From Casuarius casuarius (Eukaryota > Chordata > Aves > Casuariiformes > Casuariidae): a DNA stretch of 64,000 nt. The stretch spans positions 687,527 through 751,526 of the forward strand of contig PTFA01000082.1 of NCBI GenBank assembly GCA_003342895.1, in the 5' to 3' direction. Below the pieces are notes generated by a model. That model saw only the letters and a list, made by a program, of their open reading frames with translations. It did no database searches and was not told where the DNA came from. Below, piece after piece: positions 1 through 11,550 of this stretch (the first letter of the stretch is position 1; every line of letters begins with the position of its first letter). Position numbers and translations under genes: made by a program.

Positions 1-19
1 AAAAAAAAAAAAAAAAAAA
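1..19. repeat. poly(A) run at window edge
   Basis: Nineteen A bases start the window. This may be the tail of a retrocopy lying to the left, which cannot be judged from here. Confidence 0.9.
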
Positions 20-1174
20 GCAGATGGCAGGCCTCCAAGCACTGAGTATCCTGAAACACAATATTCGCCATCTGTGAAACCCAAACATTTGCTGTCGGGC
101 TTTGACCAAGGAGTGAAAAGCTGCTTTCATGAATGGAAAATAGCAAGAACTGAGTATTAAATACCCAAAGCACTGGAAGGTGATAATGCCTAGGATGACT
201 TGGTCCTAGGACAGCGTTATTTGGGCTGCAGGCTGTACCATCGCACCAGGGCTGGAAGGCACCAGGTGCTGAAGAAGTTGAGGGAAAAGCTGGGATGAGC
301 TGGCTGCACTGGAGCTCTGCTACATTACTGGTCCATACTAGCTGCATAACACCACTGTTTACCCTTAAGGGGCCTTAAGCAAAAACCGTGAACCATAGGA
401 ATGGTACTATGCATTAAATAAATGACNATTGGGATAGGAAGAGAACATAAGCAAGACTTTGAAGACTATGCACTGGAGCATACCATCTGGAGTGAGAGGG
501 AGCTGCCCTGACTGAGACGTAGGCAATGCTTGGGAAGGACACGAAGTCAGGGAGCAGCCAGAGCAAGGCTGCCCTGCAAGGGAGGACAAGCCAGAAGCTG
601 AGGGTGACCACAGCACAGGCAGTGCCCTCGCTGGCCAGAGCACAGTCCCACAGCACCTGGACACAGCAGTCAGAGCAGGGTGCTGGTAACAGGGTCCATG
701 GACAGTCCCAGACAAGGCAAAGTAATGAATGAGGTCCAGAGTCTGCCGAGGGAATCCAGTGAGGAGCAGCAGGAGGTAGGGCCAGAGGCAGCTGGAGACA
801 AGGCTACAACGTGGGTTTATCCAGGAGACAGGACAAGAGAGGCGCTACCTACAATGCAGGACCAAAGTCCTGATAGGAACAAGGCCAGACACAGAGCTGA
901 AAACACATACACCTATAACACAGCTCAGATAGGAGCTAAAGCCTGAGCTTAAATGGAGCCCCGGCCCATGGGTTGGGTCTGGGTCCCAGGTGTGGCTGAT
1001 CAGGACAATTGAGACCTTGTGGGAGCATCGGGGTTCTGGTGGTGGGGTGACTGTAGCTGGTAGCTCAGCTCATGCCTGTCTGTAACCATCCTCCAGCTCA
1101 GTTGGGTGTTGATTCCTGTATACAAAGTTGGGAAAATAACAGAGGGGTCAGGATTTGACACCCTCTTTCCCTCT

Positions 1175-1245
1175 AGTCACGAAGGAATTAAATCTAACTC
1201 TGATATCCTTAGGCAATGGTCTAACCACTGAGCTGGTCCGTGAAG
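1175..1245 (-). repeat. tRNA-like or SINE fragment
   Basis: Read on the minus strand, CAGCTCAGTGGTTAGACCA (about 1217-1235) is a good A-box/D-arm match and GATTTAATTCC (1184-1194) is a near B-box/T-arm match at a tRNA-like distance. The stems are imperfect, so this is a decayed tRNA pseudogene or tRNA-derived SINE rather than a working tRNA gene. Confidence 0.5.
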
Positions 1246-4200
1246 GGGGAGGGTGTTTCTCTAGTCATGCTTTAAAAGTCTGGCCCTGTGGCTACAATTT
1301 AAAACAGGAATGAGTCCTTATGAATCCCTAAGTGAGGCACTTAACTCTGGACAGGAGCTGGATTTGCAGCACAGCTGTGTCTTAAACATTCCCTACCAGC
1401 TACTTTAAGCAGCTTTGTACTGACCATACAGATTTTTTTAATCTTACTTCAAGGCATCTTCCTCAAGGTCTAGGTTTTACCCTGAGAGAGAAGGGTCCAA
1501 AAGTCAGGCACTCCAGTGCTGAGTGCGGGAGTACCTCAGTTTGGTTTTTGATCTGTCCCTGAAACCCAGCTCCCCACAGCTGATTATTCTTTGCATGTTC
1601 TTAATTCTCTGGAAAGCCATAATAAGAATCTAGCTTCCTGCTTTCTTAAGTGTTAAGCTCTCACAGCTGTGGCTGAATATAACAAAAGTTGTGGATGCTT
1701 TACACCTGAGAAAAATCTCCAGTGGGAAATAAATACTTGGAAATAAATACAGTTTTGGATGCAGTACATGTTTCTCAAAAGTCTCAGTGGGAAAATGGGA
1801 GTAATAAAACCCTTTTATTTAAAGGGGGTTTTTGAAGGTAAATTAATTAATTTTATGAAGGTGTTAGGTAAAATGGTAGTGAATGAGATTGAAAAGCCCA
1901 TAGCAAAAATAATACTTCTGTATTAAGAGCAAGATTTGCCAGGTCCTGAGTATATATTGTCTTAAGGTGCTATGAACAGGGAGGATAGAAAGGAATAAGA
2001 TGAACTGTCCCTTTCCTTAAGCTGTATCCTCCAGAGCACTGAATGGAATATATTAAAATTTGTAAACTTAATTAAAAAGACTGCCATATGGCCAAGGGCA
2101 GCCAAATTAAGTTTCTTCAGGTCTTAATTTTGGCATTTCCTTGTTCTGGGCACTTGAATTCACCACTTTTTCAGAAGCAGCGATAAGAAATAATGTAGAA
2201 GAAAATCTTGGTCTGGATGACTTGGAAGCTGGAGTACCTCAGACTCTGTAATAACAGATGCTGCTTATGCATAACTCAGGGTTATGGGGTGGCGGGGAGA
2301 GGCAGGCTGGCTGCTCTCCAGGTCTTCAAGGGCAATACCTAATCTGCATATGTAGTTACACAGACATTAACAGTCAGAAACAAATGCACGCAACCATTCT
2401 TTCCGCTTCTCCCCTACAAGAGGGAATNATTATTTCATTGTGATGAGGGCAAGGCTGCATTTTGTTCCAGTGGGGTGTCGAGACAAGCTACGTGAGCCTG
2501 GAGCCTGTCGTTCTGAGCTTTCACAAACCTACAGAAAATGGCAATTGCTGTAATAGGTGTGCTGCTTGATTTAGCTTGTAATAAATTCTACAGCAGTGTC
2601 CTCACCCTGTGAATGGCTGCATGCTCACCGAGCCCATAAAAGACAGCAGCTTTAAGCCACACTTAAAGCGTTTATCCTCATATTGGCAAGTGCCAACTCT
2701 GGTTCCCATACCAAACTTACAGTGAAGTCAGCATGTCATTATCTTTTTGTAGTCCAGTTACAGAGAAGTGGAAAGATCATTAAAAAAAAAACTTTTTTAT
2801 ATTGATTTTGCCTAAGGCTGCCAAATACCTGTGATTCTTATGGAAAAAATATGGTACACTACACATTTAGACTACCTTAGCCTGCTAAATACAGCAAGTC
2901 TGTGTCCTACAGGACACTACTTTTCCTGTATTTTCTCCTAGTTAGTCTTTCTCCCCCTCTCAAGTTGCGGTCATGGAAGCATGCATATTTCCAGTGTCAC
3001 AGCAGGTCTCCTGCCTTGACCCCATGGTCCTTCTGTTTTTTGTGATTTGGTCTGATCTTGCTCTCAGCGGCCTTCTGTTGATTTCAGTGGATGGGGACAC
3101 AGCTTCTGAACGGGTTGTGGATAAGGATGCTACATAAAGAAAAATACTAAGTTATAGAGAAAGGAAAACAGTTCTTGAATATGAAACTCTTAAGTGAGCA
3201 TGAAAATTAAAAAAAAAATATGCTTTAACTGGAAATCTCACTAAGACATCTGACAATCCCTCGACAACCATCACTCAAAAAAAGATACAGGAAATAATAA
3301 GCAGACAGGACACCTGTGAGAAAAATAATGGAGTAGTTCTTAGACATCCAGACTTCATAGTGCTTAGGCTATTTAAAACACCACAATGCTCTTAACATGG
3401 GCCGTAATGAAAGGAAAACATTGTTGGAAGAGTGATGGTATGCTCTCTGAAATGAAATGCCTTAGTGTAATAGATTTTCTGGGCTCCTTACTGGCATCTA
3501 CTGATTATTTACCTTTGAAACATTAACCCTAATATTTTATACATGTCCGGTTCCAGTTCAGACTGTNCCCTGCTGGCCTGCAGTCTGTGAGTGGGGCAAA
3601 GCCTAAGAGGATTTGCCAGAGATGTAAGAAAGGCATATCATGCAGAGATGTTTTTGGGTAGGTGCAAACGAATTGGTGGTATCACACCTTGCCCCTTTCC
3701 CGGGGACGATGCACTGGCAGAGCCTCTCCCTGGAAACTATAAAACACAAAAGATTAGGCCATTTGTATCAGAAACTGCTTCTCCCTACAGCTGCCCCTGA
3801 TGTGCTGTCTGAATTCTTGTCTGCCTCTGAGCAAAGTCTGGCCTCCAGCACAAACCAAAGCAGCCTCTGGCACTGTTTCAGTTTAAGGACAACTTTACCC
3901 AGCTGCTTGCAGAGCCCTAATTCTCCACAGCCATGTACAGTGGAAGTCAGCCCTTCCACCTTTGCTTCGTGGCACAAGCACCATCTTGTATATTCTTCCC
4001 TTCTGTTCTTCGATCCTGTGAAAAGCCCGGGATCTATGGGGTGGCTAAGGGGATCGCAGCAGCGTAGGGAGCCAGTCAGCAGGCTGAATCCAGCACAAGA
4101 CAGTTGTGGATCAAAGTCTGTTTTAGTCACGTGACTCCTCTGTGGTCTCTGCGAAACTGCAATTTGAATTTGCAATTGCAATCCGCTTCCTTTGGAAAAA

Positions 4201-7200
4201 TCACTGCAATTGACAGTAATTAGCAACCTCTTACAAACCTTTGGCAGTCTCTGCTGAAACCAAGGTCTGAATCTTCAAATTCCTTTGGCATTGCAGTGCC
4301 CGAGATTGCTGGGTTCCTTGCCACCATTTAATAGATTCCTCAGTCCTCAGACAAGGGTCCTGCTCCAAATATCCGTGCAGTGGGATACTGTTTAAGCTAA
4401 GTGACCAGAGAAATGCACTGGAGAGGAGGAGAACTCGGCTGCCCAAATGGCTCAGCCAGAGTTTGGCCAGTTTTCCCACTCCACCCTGGAAGGGTGAACC
4501 TACTGGAGGTGGCTGTCTAAACCTGGTCTTTCTCTTGAAGAAAGACCACTACTAAGGCACTACCTTAGAACAGTCACGAGGCTAGACCTCATTGGGGGCT
4601 GCCAGCTTCCCAAGAGGACTTGAACACCCAGGACCTTAAGTCAGATGAGTGTCACAAACGCAAATTTAGATAATCCCTCATGCTAACTGTTACTTACAGT
4701 ACACAAAACAGCCTGTTTTCTGAGAACGACTGACTATAATGCAGCATCAGAATTACTTTTACTAGGCATGTGTTTGCATTAGAAGACATAATACTTCATT
4801 AAAAACATCAACATGTGGTTTTACGGAAATTACAGTAGAGATTATAGAAACACCATNTCTGAGTCCAACACATCAGATATTTTTTGCATGATGTATTTGG
4901 CACTGGGCCAAAGAAGCTGGACTGCTGGTAGCAGACACTTCTTCCTCTTAGAGAGTCTTCCATGTAATCCCACTAACTGTGTCATTTATCACAGGAGTTC
5001 AGTTGCCCCTGAACTCAAGTCATAAAATGTTAAGAAAAGGCTTGTTGTGCACACACATCCTGGTGAGGATATGTCCTTACCAGTGCCAGAAAATGCAAGC
5101 TCAGGCTCAAATGTTTGGCATAGTAAGAGGTTCAACACAACCATTCTCAGGGTGATTTGAGACTTATTCCTATGCTGACTTCCATACTAGCAATATGTTA
5201 TTAATCCTGAAAAACTCACTGTTTCCTGTTTTTCCCCAATCTGAATCACATAGCTAATGCCATTTCCTACTCACCAACTCCCAGATGACTAAGAATCACT
5301 AGTCCAGGAAACTCAGAGCTCTGGGGTCTGTCAGTCAGTCATCTGGCACTTCAGTCACAAAACACTCCGCGTAAGCACTCTGAATCTACTATTTTTCACA
5401 CCTTTTTTGAACCTCTGGTGTCCTAAGTATTATCATAGCTATCAACAAAGCCTGCTACCTCCAAGGCACAGTAGCCACATTCTGCGTGAATCAGAAGTAG
5501 CTACACTAACTGCAGTAAATCGACAGCACNGAGCAGTCCCATTTCATTAGTATCAGCATCTTATCACCAGCTGCTCCTTGGAGACAGATGGCTGCAGCTG
5601 ACTCCCAAAGCATTGCTTTCTCTTGCTGCCCACAAAAAGTTGTAGCATTTGAGACATCAGTAACCTAGTAGTCTGAGTTTGTTTGTGGACTGGAAATGTC
5701 TGTTCTGTTCTCTTCTTTTCCTGGCCCTTTTCTGACCTGCATCAGCCAATGTGATACCGTGATGACAAACAATTAAAAAAGCTTTTGCTGGAGGGAAAAC
5801 ATTATACCTGACAGGTATAAAAATGTCTTTTCTCTCTTACTGCAATTACCATATTTAGGCAAGAAATGAAGTCTGAAAACAAATCCTATGCATTGGCACT
5901 GATCACACTGTTGCAGTCCTAAATAGATCCTCCCTCCTGTACTGAGCTGTGTCAAGGGGACTTCCCAAAGTCCCCCTGAAATTAATGAAGCTCCTAAGGA
6001 GACAAGATTTACCGCTTTGATTGCTCAGTTTAGTGTAGGGTCCTTATAGGGCTTTTACAGCTGAGTGTTAAACATTCACTCTTCCAGATATATGGAGCTG
6101 TAAATAGCAATGCCCTGCATTTGCAGAAGTCTCCATCACAGAAGAAGGCAAGTGAGGCAAGTGAGGTTTGCACAATTCAACAACCAGAAGAGGTTCCTGG
6201 GCTCGTGCACGAATTGCTGTATGTCATAGCTGGAGCACCAACTGCCCTTACAGGATTTTGTGGATTTTGCCATCAAGTTCCAGTTCTTTTCCTAATGAAA
6301 TAGTACTTTGTGGGAATCTGATGTGTCCCCAAGAGTAACTTGCTCTCAGATTGTTACTCTGGTACTACAGTAGAGCTCACATTCGGGCCTGGGGAGAGGA
6401 AATACCAGTCACCCAGGTTGTGATAGCTTAAGGGCATGAACAGTCCTCTTTTGCTATAACTTTGGACAATATAAAGCACAACGAGGCTTTGTAGGAGCTG
6501 CTAAAATACTACTCATAATACTCCACAGCTAAATGGAAGCAATGACAAGCTTGGACAATTAAAAAGTTTGTTTCATTTTACATTAACTGTATTTTATTAC
6601 AAATGAGTTTGGGAATCAAAAAAGCCAGTTCTGAATTAAGAAATGAAGGCAAACTAGTACATAATATGCATCTTTCCACAAAAAATAGCTCTTGGAAACC
6701 TTCTTTCCCAATTTTTTTTTTACTTAAAGCAAATCTAGTTTTGTTCTTCTTTTTCTTTTAGTTTCTCATATCCTAGAATTGTGCCTAGGAGGTGGTTATT
6801 AACAATGTATTTTTGGAAGCACGGCCATCAGTACTTTCTAAAGTAATTTAGAGCAAATGACTTTATATTGAATCTTAGCAGCAAATGGGAGCCAGCACAG
6901 TAATGGCAGAAGGAGTGGGTTAGCAGAGAGCAAAAGCTCATAAGGGAAAATACAGTGGGATAAAACTTCTCTGACTTCAACTATCAGCACTAATGAGCAC
7001 CTCACACTACTGTGTGGCACTCATGCTGATAAAAATAGAGTAATTAAGAAGATCCTTAAGTGTTTGTGGACCAGTTGATTGCATCGTCTTAATTAGGCAA
7101 GAGTTGAATTCCTTAGCGTTGCATTCAGCCTGCTACCTGAGTGACTGCAAATCACTATGGGGAAGGTTGAGCACCTCTGTCCTGGGGTTGATGTGGGGGC

Positions 7201-8770
7201 AGGTGGGGTTTGGATGGACCTGTGGCGCTGCAGAGAGGAAGGCATGCCTTGGCCTCACATACATCTGGTCAGTGTAGAGTGGAGACCTTGTTAATTTGCT
7301 GGCTAAATGTTTACCACTGCATGAACTGGGAACTACGCAAAATCTTGGTGATAATTGGTGTCAACCTGGCATGGCTCCATGGACTTCTATGACACTATGT
7401 ATTGGTTTTCACTAGAGGAGAGTGTGACCCTTTGACTGTGCTTTACCAACATATCTTAGGGACTTTTTAGCAGACAGACTGGCAAATCTTGCAGGTGCAC
7501 TTTCAGACATTATTGATCTCCTTGTTGTCCTTCCTGCCCTCTTGGGGTTAGCGATCCCACAGAAGAGGCAGCAGAGATAACATGTGCCTGTCTCTTAACT
7601 GCTCCATGGTACATCCCAATTTTCCAAAAAAATCACCGAGGGCAGACTGTTCAATGCTAACTGTTTGTTGGAATAAAGTAAGTAACAGAAGAAGGGCAGG
7701 GCATACAGACAGGTATGGTAGTGTCTTAAGCCACTTCAGCAAGATTCATCAGAGGACATTTGTCAAGGTCATCACTGAAATCAGATCTTTGCAGAAAAAT
7801 ATGGAAGATAAAGTGACTCACTTCCTTTTCTCACTGTTAGGTCTCCTAAGGAGAAAGGAGAGTGCATACATGTGCGACAGAGCTTGAAATGAGTATGAGT
7901 GGCAAAGTGTGGATACAGCATGAGATTTCAAACTTCCCAGAGCTGATAAGTGTTTTGATGCAGTGTTTCAGTTTGGATTTATATGCTACACATACACGTA
8001 AACAGCAAAAGGTATGTAACAAAGTCAAACACTCAGAGATGTAAATGCTAGAATGAAAGCAGCCTGTGAAAATTTAGTGCTTGCTCTATTAGCACTCCTN
8101 TGTCACTTAGGTTTCAATTTATGTGGTTATCCAGTACTTTTTCCACAGGCCTCTTCTCCCTTTCAGAGCACAGAACAAGCAAGGTTCCTTTACAGAGAAG
8201 CTATTCAAAATATTTCAAAATTTTTTCTTCATTGTTCAGTGTGTGCGGCAACAACACAAGCTATTATTTATTCATGTCGTTTAAATCCTCCTGGGCATTT
8301 TTATGGGACTTGCTGTAACAGTATCCAAGTTTGCTTTCACAGCTTCTCTGTGAAGTGAGGCCAGGGGCATGAGTCTGATTCTGCCATCTTTACTGTCAGT
8401 GGTGAGTATCTTCCTTCATGATTACTGGTGCTGCTCTGTAGAAGAAAATTCAGGGCTTTTACGCTTAACGTATTTGTGCTTCTTCTAAATGCCCCCCTTG
8501 CACCAGAAAGGTATGTGGGAATGTGGCATTCATCATCTGAGCTGAGTCAGGTTCTCATCAGAAAAATGTAGAATGAACTTGATATTAGTTAAGTTCAAAG
8601 AAGAGGAATCTCGATTGTCAACTGAAGAGAGGGATGTGTCATTAAATCCCAATTTTTTTTCTGCAAATGCAGCTTTCCCTTTAGCTTGTGTACGTTTTCT
8701 AGTCACATAAATCTTCATACGCAGCCTCTTTCAGTCACAATTCAAGGCACTCCTGACTAGCAGAGACTGA

Positions 8771-8774
8771 AGTA
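8771..8774. repeat. 5' target-site duplication AGTA
   Basis: AGTA precedes the TGTTA start of the 5' LTR, and AGTA follows the TAACA end of the 3' LTR at 14644-14647. Four-base duplications are typical of gammaretroviral integration. Confidence 0.75.
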
Positions 8775-9044
8775 TGTTAAAGAATATTGAGCTGAAACTG
8801 TCTAGAGGTAGCTGCATAGCACAATTTATATAAAACTTGCTTAGCATGAGTAGCTAAATTTGTTGAAGCCTTAGGCCGCACTTAGATAAAATAATGAACT
8901 TTTACCTAGTTCAGTAAGAAAAGGGCCTGAGAGCTGGTTCAAGCTGGAATGATAAGGGAGTTGCAAGCAGTTTGCGTTCGCAAACTGGAGCTTCGCGCTC
9001 CAGGAGGGAGGATGTCAAGGCTTTGAAATAAGGCCTGCTTGGGC

Positions 9045-9240
9045 GCCAGGACCCTGGGAAACAAAGCCTCCTCTCACTGCTGAAACAGTGTTAATTAGGG
9101 GGGGTCTGGACTATCTTGGGTTCTGGATTAAATCCCCTTCGTCAGGACCTTGGGGAGATAACACCTATTGTCCCTGCTGGGGCAGTGCTAATTGCTGGAA
9201 CAACGCCTCTTTGTTAGGGCCTTGAGAGACAAGGGCGGGA
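9045..9240 (+). repeat. three imperfect direct repeats in U3 (enhancer-like)
   Basis: GCCAGGACCCTGGGAAACAA at 9045, GTCAGGACCTTGGGGAGATA at 9141 and GTTAGGGCCTTGAGAGACAA at 9213 are variants of one unit. The first two are followed by related blocks, ACTGCTGAAACAGTGTTAAT and CCTGCTGGGGCAGTGCTAAT. Direct repeats in this part of U3 commonly form retroviral enhancers. Confidence 0.7.
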
Positions 9241-9404
9241 CCCGAGGAATCAAGACACATCTGTCAACAGAAACCGCAACAGTAAAGATAAACAGCCTAC
9301 CTAGGGACAGTGATGAGACCCAATAAGGAGCAGGAGACCCCAGACCAAAATATTACTNNTGGTCCAAACTNCCNCNTGAGGGGTGGAGAGCTTAGATTGG
9401 AAGG

Positions 9405-9410
9405 TATAAT
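9405..9410 (+). promoter_or_regulatory. LTR TATA box
   Basis: TATAAT lies in GGAAGGTATAATTGCCC, about 30 bases upstream of TTCGGGGTCCCTC, where R is expected to begin. Confidence 0.6.
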
Positions 9411-9484
9411 TGCCCAGGGATTTCTTTGTTCGGGGTCCCTCTTCGGAGGCACCCAGCCTGAGCTGTAATTACTGCACGCGTGTC

Positions 9485-9490
9485 ATTAAA
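9485..9490 (+). promoter_or_regulatory. LTR polyadenylation signal ATTAAA
   Basis: ATTAAA in the GTGTCATTAAAATG context lies 75-85 bases after the TATA box. It is conserved in the 3' LTR remnant at 14542-14547. Confidence 0.6.
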
Positions 9491-9593
9491 ATGTAATTAT
9501 TTAATTTGCTTTGATTTGGCTCTGAACTTTTCTGCGGGAACCTAGGGTCGGGCCCTGTTATGGTGGCCGACAAGCCTAATTTCCATAACAGTT

Positions 9594-9611
9594 TGGCGAC
9601 CCAGGTGGGNC
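9594..9611 (+). other. primer binding site
   Basis: TGGCGACCCAGGTGGG starts three bases after the LTR end; the TGG matches the CCA end of every tRNA. The rest resembles the 3' ends of some arginine or serine tRNAs but matches none exactly from memory, and 9610 is ambiguous. The primer tRNA is left unassigned. Confidence 0.7.
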
Positions 9612-9939
9612 CCTAGGNNACCACTGTCNGGGCCTCTCNTCTCCAAACNATCATCTGGCGCCATCGGGTGAGTTCACCTGGGATCTTTGGCAACGAGAGG
9701 CACCGAGAAGGTGAGTCTTAAATTCCTGCCTAAATTCTAAATTCTGGTCTGATAACAGTGCCCTGTAAGGGGTACGCGGGCTGGCCACCGTAAGGCGTAG
9801 TAGGGGATGGGTGCAAGTCCCATCCCCAGGGTTTGAGTGGGTTTTAAGTCCCAGCTCGGTCCGGCCGGAGAAGGGGTGCGCAGCCCGATTAGCGTAAGGC
9901 GCACTGCAAGACTGTAAGACAGAAGTCTAGAGTCACTGT

Positions 9940-10026
9940 GACTGGTGTGAGTGTGAGCAGTACTGTGTGTGTGAGTGTGTGTGCGTGTGTGTGTGTGCGT
10001 GTGAGAGAGAGAGAGAGAGAGTGTGT
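9940..10026 (+). repeat. (TG)n/(GA)n microsatellite in leader
   Basis: An interrupted TG repeat runs into a pure (GA) tract near 10012-10021, inside the proviral leader. Confidence 0.9.
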
Positions 10027-10062
10027 ATAGCCTGGGAACCGACCGGGGCGCCCGTGGGCTGA

Positions 10063-10110
10063 TGAAGCCGCCCGCTGCGAAGGGACTGAAGCCGCCCGCT
10101 GCGAAGGGAC
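10063..10110 (+). repeat. perfect 24-bp tandem duplication in leader
   Basis: TGAAGCCGCCCGCTGCGAAG followed by GGAC occurs twice head to tail, at 10063-10086 and 10087-10110, with no differences. Confidence 0.95.
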
Positions 10111-10264
10111 AGCAGTCCTAGCAGTTACAGACTCGGGGGGTGTGAGTGCGGTTCCCAGAGAGCGAGAGAAAGNGTGTGTGATCCCACCAGCCGCCGGGGC
10201 TGGTGTTACTGGTAAGGAAGTGCGCTGCCTGATTTGCTTGAGACGCACTTTTCAGAAACGCAAT

Positions 10265-11550
10265 ATGGGGAATAATTTCGGCATAGAAAAGGGGACGCCC
10301 TTAGCCGAAATGTTGGAAAATTGGAGTAAGATTGATGGTACCAAAAAATTTTAAAAAGAAAAAAAAAAGAAAAAAAAAGCCAGTTGGTCCAACTATGTCA
10401 GGAGGATTGCCCATTCCNGACAAAGGAGGGAAACCCAGCGGAACAGTGGCCACCGCAAGGGACTTTTGATCAGCAAGAGCTAACTGTCTTTTGAAACCAT
10501 CTAGAAGACAGGTTTCCAAGTCGAATGGATTACTGGTATGTTTGGGATAACTGGGCGTGGGTGCGGGAGCATTTGAGCCAGGAGGNAGNGAGGAAAGAAA
10601 CCTGCCGAAGGTAACACTCGTGTTAGCAGATACTAGTACCCCGGACTGTGCTCCAAAAGTTTCTGCTCCACCTTATATGCCTGATGATCTGTCATTACTT
10701 CTCTTTCTCCTCTTCCTTCTCCCTCTTCTCTACCGGCTGCCGGACTCTATCCTGTGATCTCCAATGTGCTGACTAACCCTGCTGCTTTACAGCCGGGGGA
10801 AAGGGAGGGGCCAGTTCCCCTCCTCAACCCTGGGACCCTGGCGATCTCGCCTTACGGGGGGGGGTGTCCAGTTATTTTCTAATATGTGCACCGGGCACAA
10901 CCCAAACTGGAGTGATACCCAAATTCTTTTGAGGGAATTATTTTGACCAAATGAAGGGGATAAGATAATTAACAAAGGTGCGGAAGTAGCGCAGCAAGCC
11001 GGGGGAAGTAGAAACCTCTGGCTAGCAAATGATCCAAATTGGGATTGTAATAATGCAGGAAATAGAGCCGTATGTCAAACAGGACTTTGAAATTTAGTAG
11101 AAGCAATTAGAGCATGCAGAGAGTTAGGAGTAAATTGGACTAAAGTGCANGAATGCAGACAGTGATTAGATGAACACCCGCATGACTATGGGGGACTTTT
11201 GTGGTAAGCTCTGCTAAAATATGGAGGAATGACCCCCAAAAACTTCAGTGATGCTCTCGCAATTAGTGTTTTTATAGATCAAGCAGCCCCTGATACACGA
11301 AAGTATTTTAAAGAGTGTATGCCAGGCTGACAAGGGGAGGGGGCGCAGAAGAACCAGGAGAGATAGATGGAATCAAAGTGAACGTGGTGTACAATTAAGA
11401 GTTAATGAAGTTTGTCATTATTGCGGGGAACAAGGGCACTGGAAGCAGGAATGCCCAGTGAGGCCCCGTGTACTTGGGAATAGAGGGGCCAGCATGAGGC
11501 AATCAAATACTGAGAATGAGACCAGGCAATTCCCAGTCAGTCCACAATGA
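10265..11550 (+). pseudogene. gag: gag remnant (matrix, capsid, nucleocapsid), broken
   Basis: Begins at ATG 10265 with MGNNFGIEKG, whose Gly-2 context fits N-myristoylation of a matrix protein. This frame stops at 10352-10354 beside an A-rich run (10346-10378). Later parts are readable only in other frames: a PPY late-domain motif at 10668-10676, and capsid-like sequence from about 11028 with in-frame stops at 11088, 11163, 11205 and 11328. A frame change follows in a G run near 11334-11342. The nucleocapsid has one zinc knuckle, CHYCGEQGHWKQEC (11413-11454). A single TGA at 11548-11550 separates it from protease in the same frame. Gag forms the particle and packages RNA in the intact relatives; this copy cannot encode it. 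Confidence 0.85.

Larger units (their letters stand above)
1..8770. other. intergenic DNA, no gene recognised
   Basis: Both strands were read and no open frame shows family features; the longest (about 150-165 codons near 3640-4226) overlap each other on opposite strands and look compositional. Items noted are the A19 run at 1-19, a tRNA-like fragment at 1175-1245 and an ancient-repeat word near 3070-3100. Confidence 0.7.
8775..9590 (+). repeat. 5' LTR (816 bp)
   Basis: The 3' border is set by CCATAACA directly before the primer binding site and by identity to the 3' remnant over its last 153 bases. The 5' border is set by the TGTTA/TAACA inverted pair together with the AGTA duplication. U3 holds three imperfect direct repeats, a TATA box at 9405-9410 and a predicted start near 9435; ATTAAA at 9485-9490 should end R. 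U5 contains the CGGGAACCTAGGGTCGGGCC block. An alternative 5' border at TGTTGAAGCC (8861) lacks a matching duplication. Confidence 0.8.
9612..10264 (+). other. proviral leader (5' untranslated region)
   Basis: GC-rich leader between primer binding site and gag start. It holds a TG/GA microsatellite (9940-10026), a perfect 24-bp tandem duplication (10063-10110) and several related GTAAGG words. Packaging and splice-donor sites are expected in this region but cannot be pinned down. Confidence 0.65.

Noticed and set aside
3640..4226. Overlapping open frames of 164 (plus) and 152 (minus) codons
   Set aside because: They mirror one another, show no domain, signal or splice pattern, and have no neighbours that suggest a gene.
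4600..4665. Minus-strand GTTCAAGTCC word resembling a tRNA B box
   Set aside because: No A-box partner at suitable distance was found.
8861..8870. Alternative 5' LTR start TGTTGAAGCC
   Set aside because: Its preceding bases (AATT) do not match the sequence after the 3' LTR, whereas 8775 gives both a longer inverted pair and the AGTA duplication.
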